16,942 bases of DNA from UMGS2069 sp900557585 (GTDB taxonomy: Bacteria > Bacillota > Clostridia > Christensenellales > UBA1242): positions 1 through 16,942 of the forward strand of contig CABSCS010000015.1 in assembly GCA_902476355.1 (NCBI GenBank). The letters run 5' to 3'. Positions 8,701 to 14,515 of this stretch are shown piece after piece; position 1 is the stretch's first letter; every line of letters starts with the position of its first letter. The notes under the pieces are model-generated. The model was not told where the DNA came from and searched no databases. It saw only the letters and a program-made list of their open reading frames with translations. The position numbers and the translations under genes are program-made.

Positions 8701-8970
8701 GGTTGAAGGACGATATGCTACTTCAAGGTCTGCAAGTTTTTGACTTACAGCAGAAGTTGAAAACGCTTCTTTCAAAGGATTGTTGCTGATTGCATTTTTT
8801 GACCAGCCAGTGTTGTCTGAAAAGTCATATGGCTTTGAAGGAACAGAGGTTGGTTTATATTCAGCATATGAAAGGGAAATAACGCCCGACACAAGCCCAA
8901 CGAAAGAGCCAATTGCCACAGCGAAAACCAAAGCAATGCTGAGAATGATTTTTTTAAGTTTGTTTTTCAT
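5701..8970 (-). CDS. Large membrane-anchored surface protein with four beta-sandwich-like repeats
   Basis: 1089 residues; family not recognised. Residues 1-36 form a Sec signal peptide (KNKLKK, long hydrophobic core, ending near SLSYA). Four diverged modules share a layout. Each opens with an aromatic/beta motif: YYVVTAFVWTK (about 197), YYRLSVWTK (about 446), VYEITFYTFADK (about 681) and YYQITFYVKT (about 899). Some 40-70 residues later each has W/Y-T-x-x-x-V-x-x-x-G followed by alternating hydrophobic strands and FDHI, FDEM, FRDF or VSDI. This resembles the jelly-roll layout of carbohydrate-binding modules, inferred from pattern only. An acidic SSNDKDDDADK linker precedes a membrane helix (about 1030-1057) and a basic, Lys/Thr-rich cytoplasmic tail. 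No LPXTG motif is present, so anchoring is by the helix. No catalytic domain is evident. The residues near 120-165 hold short YVYxxDGxG repeats. AAGGA precedes the start; a promoter lies at 9012-9040. Possible roles are glycan binding or adhesion. Confidence 0.85.
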   Translation of the reverse strand: MKNKLKKIILSIALVFAVAIGSFVGLVSGVISLSYAEYKPTSVPSKPYDFSDNTGWSKNAISNNPLKEAFSTSAVSQKLADLEVAYRPSTNYKGEELNENETSLVMIAKNAPVSVKMDKVENDEYVYEKDGEGNYVYVQEDGKDKVYSETERENDSEYKQDYVLIDNSNNQYHKRIRVQEDKNTYFSYKTSASLSLSSNCYYVVTAFVWTKGAVATVTIGDRDNEISASATEVSAEGSWKEIWLFFETSASSSMSAYITLYYGSKDKIVKSSSAETEANGIVIFDHIDVQKISKTEYNKQTIAGEHKENVVFATGSARKDYTLDVSLVGDFENDPTIYGTKYGETGYDETLANTQYQYYVPKFADDKATDRLNDRQLASYQDAYSKLTAPSRVLEKDEFKTTDAENNEITFDTFRENNHALKLENKSEKYDLGLLSPRFTIKQFAYYRLSVWTKSNDANAEAVVKLLSYIQTGNSNGANYTDGALQIASQTVTAFTKDNDITNNWTEVVFYIQGNPYRDTTLQIALLAGKESTVYFDEMRLEAITSATFSNASSSTKIDLGSSTITVENGITNGSFNDITVSDVERIEDVEKPYAPASWTKLDKNDSNVISGVISTTDSAFDSVKAKIGNVSTNPMTLTETIGSTPVYLPRTNILTIYSESKKTYGYKSSSFSLSSGSVYEITFYTFADKSNFEGTIYTNLLFSDENISEVKEEVVLGNGGQWTKHTVVVRTGASSRSLTLQIGVKDAKGTMYFRDFGYKKYEEKTVNDEKVSVDKQFVNKISTNGTLELQKTNNLTFIDFYGNSAVMHSSDKVADKDYFESLFYKKETIKENEKVQGELGVVETNSNVTLSTDPSLVLSSSFMKRESSVTDFALLLYNKAAGETKISPVSSSSLSSSSYYQITFYVKTANIEEAKGLTAKMSAISVEFTNINTGSLDDENNKYTKFTVLVKTGSSSISNFEIVFSLGTKGNEVSGVALVSDIDITKFANEDEYNKVLETVDKNDPNTIVKDFSSSNDKDDDADKSADSLTLATFFLVFSSILLVVAIVIALVAISIKKLPKSKTVVGTNNANVSKDKTTDTTSKDGFV

Positions 8971-9011
8971 TGTCGTTTTCCTTTTTTGTTTATATTTGAC
9001 TTACCTGATAC

Positions 9012-9040
9012 ATTTTATATCACGCGTGCGAAAAAATCAA
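9012..9040 (-). promoter_or_regulatory. Extended -10 promoter of the large surface-protein gene
   Basis: On the minus strand: TTGATTTTTTC, then GCACGCGTGATATAAAAT. The TGATATAAA part is an extended -10 (TGn + TATAAA, 9014-9019). The upstream TTGATT sits only 15 bases away, short for a -35. Predicted start is near 9007, giving a leader of about 37 bases ahead of the coding start at 8970. Nearly the same element occurs at 14516-14546. Confidence 0.6.
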
Positions 9041-9094
9041 TCATTTTTATGTTTTTAATACATTTATTTGTTCAATATGTATCAAAATATATAC

Positions 9095-9469
9095 ATGAAG
9101 AGATGGGTTCAAATTTTACTTTTGATATTTTTGGGTATTTTTGTTGGTTTTGCCAACGGATTTTTGGGTGCTGGCGGAGGAATGCTTTTGGTTCCATGCT
9201 CAATCGCAATTTTGAAACTTGACACAAAAGTTGCCCACGCAACCGCAATTTTGATTATTCTTCCAATTTGCGTCGCAAGCGGAATAATCTATATTTTGAA
9301 AGGTGGTTTCGACTTTCAAGTTTTTCTGCCATGTATAATTGGAACACTTGTTGGTGGAGTTCTGGGAACATTTTTGCTTTCAAAACTTAAAAACGACATT
9401 ATAACTTTGATATTCTCGCTCGTAATGATTTCGGCTGGGGTTATCATGATTGTAAAGGCGGTGGCATGA
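9095..9469 (+). CDS. Half-size TauE/SafE (TSUP) family permease, first of a pair
   Basis: 124-residue hydrophobic protein with about four membrane helices, equal to one half of a usual TauE/SafE transporter (about 250 residues). This family moves sulfite, sulfoacetate or other small organic anions. The N-terminal repeat motif GIFVGFANGFLGAGGGMLLVP is clear, followed by A-H-A-T-A-I in the second helix and GTLVGGVLGTFLLSKL near the third. Full-length TauE proteins contain two such halves; here they are separate genes. The reading frame is open back to TTG 9068 and ATG 9077. ATG 9095 gives the family-like start MKRWVQILLLI, but no ribosome site is obvious for any of the three, so the start is uncertain. 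It shares an ATGA overlap with the second half-gene, so the two are co-translated and probably pair in the membrane. Substrate unknown. Confidence 0.85.
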   Translation: MKRWVQILLLIFLGIFVGFANGFLGAGGGMLLVPCSIAILKLDTKVAHATAILIILPICVASGIIYILKGGFDFQVFLPCIIGTLVGGVLGTFLLSKLKNDIITLIFSLVMISAGVIMIVKAVA

Positions 9470-9870
9470 TGAATTTTGTTTGGTTTTTGCTGATTGCAAT
9501 TTTGTCTGGGCTTTTTGCAGGAATGGGAATGGGTGGTGGAACATTTTTGATTCCGCTTATAACACTTCTCATGAATGTTGAGCAAGAAGTTGCCCAGTGC
9601 ATAAACTTGCTTGTGTTCATTCCAATGGCGGTTGTTGACATTATCATATACTCAAAGAAAAAATATATCGATTATAAAAACTGGTGGATAATTTCGGTTC
9701 CTGCCGTTATCATTTCAACCCTTGGCGCTTTGGTTGCTTTTAAACTTCCGGGCAACGTTTTAAAGATTATTTTTGGTTCTTTCATTTCGCTTATTGGAAT
9801 TGTTCAAATTGTCGTTTTGATTGTGAAATTTATAAAGCAAAAAAGCAAAGATGTAAAAAATCAATCATAA
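9466..9870 (+). CDS. Half-size TauE/SafE (TSUP) family permease, second of a pair
   Basis: 134 residues, about four membrane helices, the partner of the preceding half-transporter. The repeat motif appears again as SGLFAGMGMGGGTFLIP at about residues 12-28. It is followed by A-Q-C-I-N-L in helix two, a basic loop (SKKKYIDYKNW), GALVAFKLPGNVLK, and a C-terminal helix with a lysine-rich tail. The start ATG lies inside the previous stop (ATGA, 4-base overlap), the classical arrangement for subunits needed in equal amount. A second ATG three bases on would also serve. Two non-identical halves are expected to form the pseudo-symmetric transporter that is a single chain elsewhere. The unit ends at the terminator at 9920-9951. 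What is exported or imported cannot be read from the sequence. Confidence 0.87.
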   Translation: MMNFVWFLLIAILSGLFAGMGMGGGTFLIPLITLLMNVEQEVAQCINLLVFIPMAVVDIIIYSKKKYIDYKNWWIISVPAVIISTLGALVAFKLPGNVLKIIFGSFISLIGIVQIVVLIVKFIKQKSKDVKNQS

Positions 9871-9919
9871 TGATGAATTTTTTACAAGTTCGCAAAAAAA
9901 AAATAAGTTATTTTTCCAT

Positions 9920-9951
9920 AACCGCTTGTTTTAGTTTACAAGTGGTTTTTT
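9920..9951 (+). terminator. Terminator of the TauE/SafE pair
   Basis: A 10-bp stem with one G-U pair (AACCGCTTGT with ACAAGTGGTT), loop TTTAGTTT, then TTTTATTTG. It lies 50 bases past the permease stop. Its 3' half overlaps the -35 region of the rnf promoter. Confidence 0.85.
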
Positions 9952-9963
9952 ATTTGTTAAAAT
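9935..9963 (+). promoter_or_regulatory. Promoter of the Rnf-like operon
   Basis: TTTACA (9935-9940), 17-base spacer, TAAAAT (9958-9963), with an extended TGT just before the -10. The start would be near 9970, leaving a leader of about 28 bases with an intact AGGGGA ribosome site ahead of the ATG at 9998. A second candidate, TTGTTA (9954) - 17 - TATAAA (9977), would start inside the ribosome site and is less likely. Confidence 0.65.
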
Positions 9964-9997
9964 ACAACTATAAGTTTATAAATAAAAGGGGAAAACA

Positions 9998-11488
9998 ATG
10001 GAAATTCGAGGAATTAAACCTAAAAAAATTGCCGAAAAAAAACACCTAGAACTTTTCGAACTTCGTCCACCAGAATATTTTTCAGTGCCACTTGTTGCTG
10101 ATGATGGCAACACTTCTTTGCGTGCAGTGAATGTTGATGAAAGGGTGAAAGAAGGCTCGCTTATTGCAAGGCCAAACGGCAAATATGGTGCTTTTGTTTA
10201 TAGTCCAGTTGCGGGAAAGGTTGTTGGTGTTGTCAAAAAACTCAACGCAAGCGGAAACCTTTGCGAGCATGTTATCATTGCAAGAGATTTAACAGAAGAA
10301 AAAGAATATCTTCGCCCTCTTGATGACCATGACCTTGACCAAGAAAACTTGCTAAAACGCCTTTATGAGTCTGGACTTATTGACAATTTTGAACCATTCG
10401 ACCCAGCCTATAAAAAATATTTGCTTAAAAACCCAATCAAAGAACTTGTCATCAATTGTGCACCGTTCGACCCATATGCAAGGTCGGCAGACGCACTTTT
10501 GACAAACTTTGTGAATGAAGTGTTCGAGGGTGCAAGATTTTTGCAACAAGTTGCTGGCGCAGAAAAACTTGTTTTTCTGTTTACAACAAAACAAAAGAAA
10601 CTTGCAAAACTTGTTCAAAATCACATTTCTGCAACAGTTCTTGGAAAAGTTGTGAAAGTGAAGTTCTATCCAAACGTTTATCCATTGCAGTTTGACCGTT
10701 TGGTTGCCTATTATGAAACCGGCAAAATGGTTCCAGAGGGAACAAGAACCGCCGAAGTTGGCGTTATTGTTGACACTGTGAACAACTGCTATGACTTTTA
10801 TCAAGCAGTTCGTCATGGAAAACCAGCAATTGAAAGAGCAGTTACAATTTCAGGAAACAACTGCATTAGAAAAGCAAACTATTTCGTGAAAAACGGAACT
10901 CCAATCAGCCATATTCTTGATGTTGTTGGAACAAAAGATAACACAGTTGAAAGAATGCTTATCTATGGCGGAATAATGACAGGCGTTGCAGAAGAATCTG
11001 CCGAAGTTTCTGTAACTTTGACTGCAACAACAATTTTGTTTTGCGATGCAAGCGAGTTTGTAACTGAAGAATATATGCCATGCATCAACTGTGGAAAATG
11101 CAATGATGCGTGCCCAGTAAAATTGAATGTGAGAAAACTTGACCAGTGCTTTATGGAACAAAAATATCATGAGGCAAAAAACATGTGCGTTTCAACATGC
11201 ATTGGTTGTGGTGCATGCAGTTTTGTTTGCCCATCTCGCAGAAATTTGTCGCAAAGAATGAAATATATGAAAGATTATGCTCTTGGAAAACGAGCAAAAG
11301 ATCCAGACAGTTCAGAATATGTTTTGGTTGCCGGGGCAGACATGAAGCAAGACACCAGTTTTGAAAAATCAATTGATGAAGTTGCAAACTATGAAAAAGT
11401 TTCTCAGTCAAAAGAAACCCCAGCAATTGAAGAAATGCTGAATGTTCTTGACCTTAAAGCAAAAACAGGAGGAAAAGCAGATGAATAA
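9998..11488 (+). CDS. rnfC: RnfC-like subunit with degenerate flavin/NADH loop
   Basis: In Rnf complexes RnfC is the peripheral NADH:FMN subunit joined to a ferredoxin-type domain. This 496-residue protein has the RnfC barrel-sandwich start (RPPEYFSVPL...VDERVKEGSLIA...VYSPVAGKVVGVV). It also keeps the SLBB-region pattern PAIERAVTISG...NGTPISHILDVVG...YGGIMTGVA and two complete [4Fe-4S] motifs: Cys 362/365/368/372 and 401/404/407/411. However, the glycine-rich loop expected as GxxGMGGATFPTxVKL reads ESGLIDNFEPFDPAYKKY (about 124-141). The flavin-site NGAECEPY is NCAPFDPY (153-160), and YPSGAEKQL is YPLQFDRL (228-235). The usual flavin and NADH contacts thus look lost while the iron-sulfur part is intact. 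It has a hydrophilic C-terminal tail of about 60 residues. Start ATG with AGGGGA 5 bases ahead; it overlaps rnfD by 8 bases. The family is clear; electron donor or acceptor is open. Confidence 0.88.
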   Translation: MEIRGIKPKKIAEKKHLELFELRPPEYFSVPLVADDGNTSLRAVNVDERVKEGSLIARPNGKYGAFVYSPVAGKVVGVVKKLNASGNLCEHVIIARDLTEEKEYLRPLDDHDLDQENLLKRLYESGLIDNFEPFDPAYKKYLLKNPIKELVINCAPFDPYARSADALLTNFVNEVFEGARFLQQVAGAEKLVFLFTTKQKKLAKLVQNHISATVLGKVVKVKFYPNVYPLQFDRLVAYYETGKMVPEGTRTAEVGVIVDTVNNCYDFYQAVRHGKPAIERAVTISGNNCIRKANYFVKNGTPISHILDVVGTKDNTVERMLIYGGIMTGVAEESAEVSVTLTATTILFCDASEFVTEEYMPCINCGKCNDACPVKLNVRKLDQCFMEQKYHEAKNMCVSTCIGCGACSFVCPSRRNLSQRMKYMKDYALGKRAKDPDSSEYVLVAGADMKQDTSFEKSIDEVANYEKVSQSKETPAIEEMLNVLDLKAKTGGKADE

Positions 11489-12413
11489 AAAATTATATGT
11501 TTCACCAGCGCCTCATGTGACAAGTTCAATCAGTTCTGTAACAATGATGATTGCAATGATAATTGCTCTCACACCGACAGCGGTTATGGGTTGCATCAAT
11601 TTTGGAATCAGAGCACTTTATATCATCATAATTTCAATTGCATCAAGTTTTGTTTTTGAAATTTTGTTTAGACTTGCAACCAAAAAGAAAATTTTCTGGT
11701 ATGACTATTCTTGTTTGATTACAGGCTATATGACAGCACTTGTTTTGCCAGTTACAGTTCCTTTGTGGCTTCCAGTTGTTGCGTCATTTCTTGCAATTAT
11801 AGTTTTCAAGTGTTGCTTTGGTGGGCTTGGAAGAAACCTTCTCAACCCAACTGCTGCTGCACGTGTGTTGCTTGGATTTTTGTTCACAGGGCTTTCACTT
11901 GCATGGTTCAAGGGAACTCTTGGCGCAAATGTTTTAAGCCCACTTGAATATTTTGCTTCGGGCGACTTTTCATCAATAACAATCCGCTCGCTCTTCTTTG
12001 GTTCAACAACCGGAGCAATTGGAACAGCATGCATTCTTTGCATTGTTGTTGCGGGCATTTTGCTGATGTGTTTCAGAATAACCGACTGGATTATGCCTTG
12101 TCTTGCACTCATTTCGTTTGTTGCAACAACTTGGATTGGAAGGGGAGCAATTGCAATTGTTCCATTCCTTTTCTCGGGTTCGTTCATGTTTGCAACAATG
12201 TTCATGATTCCAGACCCAACAACCAGCCCAAGTTCAATTTGGGGAAGGTTTGTATATGGCATTTTGTTCGGCATTTTTGCTGGACTTTTCCGTGTTACAA
12301 ATGTCCTTGGTGAAACATCGGTTTTCGTTGCTGTTTTAATGGTGAACATGCTTTCACCACTTCTCGACAAAATTTTTGCTCCAAGACCTCTTGGCGCAAG
12401 AAGGAAGGTGTAA
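11481..12413 (+). CDS. rnfD: RnfD-like membrane subunit
   Basis: 310-residue polytopic membrane protein, the RnfD/NqrB-type subunit that in known complexes carries covalently bound FMN and helps form the ion path. Start ATG follows AGGAGG with a 7-base gap and overlaps the rnfC stop; an ATG at 11442 in the same frame has no ribosome site. Family marks: SPAPHVTSSISSVTMMIAMI at the N-terminus, FWYDYSCLITGYMTALVLPVTVPLW, FGGLGRNLLNPTAAARVLL, and LFFGSTTGAIGTACIL where relatives have LFLGxxGGSIGETS. The covalent-flavin motif SGATPL is not recognisable: the matching place reads GANVLSPLEY (148-157), so Ser153 before Pro-Leu is the only hydroxyl residue at the expected position. About nine to ten helices are predicted by eye. 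Whether FMN is bound is doubtful. The family call itself is firm. Confidence 0.88.
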   Translation: MNKKLYVSPAPHVTSSISSVTMMIAMIIALTPTAVMGCINFGIRALYIIIISIASSFVFEILFRLATKKKIFWYDYSCLITGYMTALVLPVTVPLWLPVVASFLAIIVFKCCFGGLGRNLLNPTAAARVLLGFLFTGLSLAWFKGTLGANVLSPLEYFASGDFSSITIRSLFFGSTTGAIGTACILCIVVAGILLMCFRITDWIMPCLALISFVATTWIGRGAIAIVPFLFSGSFMFATMFMIPDPTTSPSSIWGRFVYGILFGIFAGLFRVTNVLGETSVFVAVLMVNMLSPLLDKIFAPRPLGARRKV

Positions 12414-12414
12414 T

Positions 12415-13098
12415 ATGGAAAGAAACAGTCCAATAAACTCGGTTTATCTTGTTGCTCTTGCAACTGTTGCAATTTCCGCACAAATTTCGTCGTTTTATAG
12501 CGCGCTAATCTATGGCGTGTCGGTTCTTGCAGTTTATTATATTGCACTTTCAATTGTTTCAATGGTGGATAAAATCACAGACAATCATGTCCGCTTCATT
12601 TTATATACATTCATTGCTGCTGCACTTGTTGTAATTTTGAAAGTTGTTTCACAATATATCGGAATCAAAGAGGTTGTGCTTGCTTCGCAAAATCTTGAAA
12701 CCGCAATTTTGCCATGCATGATTCTTGCAATTTATCCAATCTATTTTGAAAACACATTTTCCCCAAAAAGATACGTGATAATGTTCATTACAATTGGAGC
12801 AATGGCAGTTTTGATGTTTGCAATTTTCGGCTCTATTGTTGAAATTTTTGGACATGGAACATTTGCGGGCATTGTTTTGAACGTTCCAACTGCCGACTTC
12901 TTTACAAAAACCTATGGTGCATTCTTCATTTGTGCAACGCTTGCAATTTTGTTTAACATTGTGCGTCGTGCAATTGTAAAGAGAAATAAACGTTTTGAAA
13001 CTCTTGTTGAAAAATATAAAATCATCATTCGTGATTTGCAAGAAGAACATCCAGAGGTTGATTACACCGAATTTTCAAGCAAAGGGGGAAGCAAATAA
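12415..13098 (+). CDS. rnfE: RnfE-like membrane subunit
   Basis: 227-residue membrane protein aligned by layout with RnfE/NqrD (about 200-230 residues, six helices). It begins one base after the rnfD stop, with AAGGAAGG ahead of the ATG. Recognisable parts: an N-terminal NSPINSVYLVALATVAI in place of ENPVLVLxLGLCPTLAV, the central helix AILPCMILAIYPIYFENTF in place of PLIVVNCIILGRAEAFA, and IFGSIVEIFGHGTFAGI in place of LLGAIREILGNGTLFG. The last is the best family mark. In Rnf and Nqr each of the two antiparallel subunits supplies two cysteines to an intramembrane iron-sulfur centre. Here only Cys101 (in LPCMIL) is kept, while the N-terminal one is replaced by a small residue. A charged cytoplasmic tail of about 40 residues follows the last helix. 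It sits where rnfG would normally come first. The 3' end shares one base with rnfA (TAATG). Confidence 0.78.
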   Translation: MERNSPINSVYLVALATVAISAQISSFYSALIYGVSVLAVYYIALSIVSMVDKITDNHVRFILYTFIAAALVVILKVVSQYIGIKEVVLASQNLETAILPCMILAIYPIYFENTFSPKRYVIMFITIGAMAVLMFAIFGSIVEIFGHGTFAGIVLNVPTADFFTKTYGAFFICATLAILFNIVRRAIVKRNKRFETLVEKYKIIIRDLQEEHPEVDYTEFSSKGGSK

Positions 13099-13670
13099 TG
13101 AACGAATTTTTAGAAATGCTCATTGTTGGAGTTTTGTCGTCAAACATCATTGCCTGCACGGGCTATGGCGCAATTTCCCTTCAAAGTGAAAAAAGAAGTT
13201 TTCTTTTCACAGTAACAACACTTGCAACGACTATAAGTGCAACAATTTTGGCGGGACTTTTGTTCTCGGTTTTGAACATGTATGTCTTGATTCCTTTGAA
13301 AGTTGATTTCCTTGGAATTTTGATAATGGCAATTTTGGCGGTTGTTTTCACATATGTTTCGCGATATATCGTGAAAGTTGTGTCGGGTGAACAATATTAT
13401 CTTTATGAAAAGAGTTATCAGTTCGCCGTTCAAACAATCACAATCATGGCAGTTTTGCTATTGATTAACTATTCAAAATCATTTTTGAACGTAATGTTCC
13501 AACTCGCAATGTTCTCGGTTGGATTCATGCTTGTTCAAGGATTGTTCTATCCAATCTATGAAAAACTTGACAATGCGAAAGTTTTGAAACCTGCAAGAAA
13601 TGTGCCTTTGATTTTATACACTTTGTGTGTTCTTGCAATGATATTCTCTGCAATCTATATGATGATTTAA
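13098..13670 (+). CDS. rnfA: RnfA-like membrane subunit
   Basis: 190 residues, about six membrane helices, the length of RnfA/NqrE. The start ATG overlaps the rnfE stop by one base (TAATG), with AAAGGGGGA upstream. The N-terminal MNEFLEMLIVGVLSSNIIACTGYG matches the RnfA start (MEYLLIFISAILVNNFVLSRFLG), and the helices YVLIPLKVDFLGILIMAILAVVFTYVSRYIVK and MLVQGLFYPIYEKLDNA...ARNVPLILYTLCVLAMIFSAI follow the family layout. The two cysteines of RnfA that hold the intramembrane iron-sulfur centre (in GICPFLGVS and TTNCAVLG) are not at their places: the segments read GAISLQSEK and TITIMAVLL. Cys20 and Cys177 are the only cysteines, and Cys20 is about six residues before the usual first ligand. 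Family assignment rests on layout, size and operon position; the divergence is strong. Confidence 0.75.
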   Translation: MNEFLEMLIVGVLSSNIIACTGYGAISLQSEKRSFLFTVTTLATTISATILAGLLFSVLNMYVLIPLKVDFLGILIMAILAVVFTYVSRYIVKVVSGEQYYLYEKSYQFAVQTITIMAVLLLINYSKSFLNVMFQLAMFSVGFMLVQGLFYPIYEKLDNAKVLKPARNVPLILYTLCVLAMIFSAIYMMI

Positions 13671-13689
13671 TGGGGAAGGAGGAAGACAA

Positions 13690-14481
13690 ATGAGAGTTTT
13701 ATATATAATTTTGATTATTGTTGGAATTATGGCGGTTGCATCTGGCGTGGTTCTGCTTATAAATCACTTTTCAAGAAAGAAAAAAGGTCTTTCAACCGAG
13801 GCTGAATTTGTTTATAAAATGCTTCCTTGTGTAGACTGCGGAATGTGTGGCGAAAAGAACTGTTCAGAGTTTGCAAAAAGAGTTGCTGCCAGCCAAAGAA
13901 ACCCAGAAGAATGTAAACTGATAAAACCAGAAGTTTGTGAAAAAATTCACAAATATTTCAAGCCAACCTATGAACAATCAACCAAACTTGTTGCTCTTGT
14001 AAGATGCAAAGGTGGTTGCAAAGCGCTTGATAAATATAACTATAAAGGTTCAAGAAACTGCTCGGTTGAGGAAACTCTTCACTCGGGCTCAAAGGCTTGC
14101 AAATTCGCTTGTCTTGGCTGTGGCGATTGCAGACGTGCTTGCCGTTTTGGTGCAATTTCAATCAATAAACGAGGGGTTGCCGAAGTTGACAGAAATAAAT
14201 GCACAGGTTGTGGCGCATGCGTGAAATCATGCCCAAACAAACTCATTCAAATGCAAAAACTTTCACTTTCAGTTTCTGTAATTTGCAATAACCAATCAAG
14301 CGACCCAAGCATTGACAAAAAGTGCGAAGTTGGTTGCACCCATTGCGGAAAATGTCTCATGGTTTGCCCAGTTGATGCAATAAAGGTTGTTGACAATGTT
14401 CCAGTGATAGATGAAAATCGTTGCATAGAGTGCGGAAAATGCGTTGTTGCATGCCCAAATCACTGCATTTCAAGACTTTAA
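13690..14481 (+). CDS. rnfB: RnfB ferredoxin-type electron-transfer subunit
   Basis: 263 residues. RnfB accepts electrons from reduced ferredoxin at the cytoplasmic face and is tethered by an N-terminal helix (residues 3-26 here). Next is the four-Cys Fe-S domain: LPCVDCGMCGEKNC...PEEC with Cys 50/53/58/75 and an additional Cys47. Then VALVRCKGGCKALDKYNYKG and HSGSKACKFACLGCGDCRRACRF lead to ferredoxin-type motifs at about 137-151, CTGCGACVKSCP (171-181), CEVGCTHCGKCLMVCP (212-226) and CIECGKCVVACP (245-255). All cluster ligands expected of a clostridial RnfB are present, in contrast to the divergent membrane subunits before it. A small change is CRF in place of CPF at 151-153. GGAGG lies 10 bases ahead of the ATG, 19 bases after rnfA. 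It is the last gene of the operon, as in canonical rnfCDGEAB. Identification is secure. Confidence 0.94.
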   Translation: MRVLYIILIIVGIMAVASGVVLLINHFSRKKKGLSTEAEFVYKMLPCVDCGMCGEKNCSEFAKRVAASQRNPEECKLIKPEVCEKIHKYFKPTYEQSTKLVALVRCKGGCKALDKYNYKGSRNCSVEETLHSGSKACKFACLGCGDCRRACRFGAISINKRGVAEVDRNKCTGCGACVKSCPNKLIQMQKLSLSVSVICNNQSSDPSIDKKCEVGCTHCGKCLMVCPVDAIKVVDNVPVIDENRCIECGKCVVACPNHCISRL

Positions 14482-14515
14482 TAAACAAATAAATTTGGCT
14501 TTTTGCCACTGTTTT

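Noticed and set aside
5701..8970. LPXTG-type sortase-anchored protein
   Set aside because: No LPXTG-like motif precedes the C-terminal helix, and the tail after the helix is about 30 residues long, unlike a sortase signal.
9954..9982. Alternative rnf promoter TTGTTA-17-TATAAA
   Set aside because: It would start transcription within the AGGGGA ribosome site; the TTTACA-17-TAAAAT promoter with extended -10 fits better.
11726..12562. Minus-strand open frame of 278 codons opposite rnfD/rnfE
   Set aside because: rnfD on the other strand has clear family motifs and a strong ribosome site; the antisense frame has none.
9998..14481. Calling this operon Na+-NQR
   Set aside because: RnfB with multiple ferredoxin motifs, and RnfC with two 4Fe-4S sites, are Rnf features; no NqrA- or NqrF-like gene is present.
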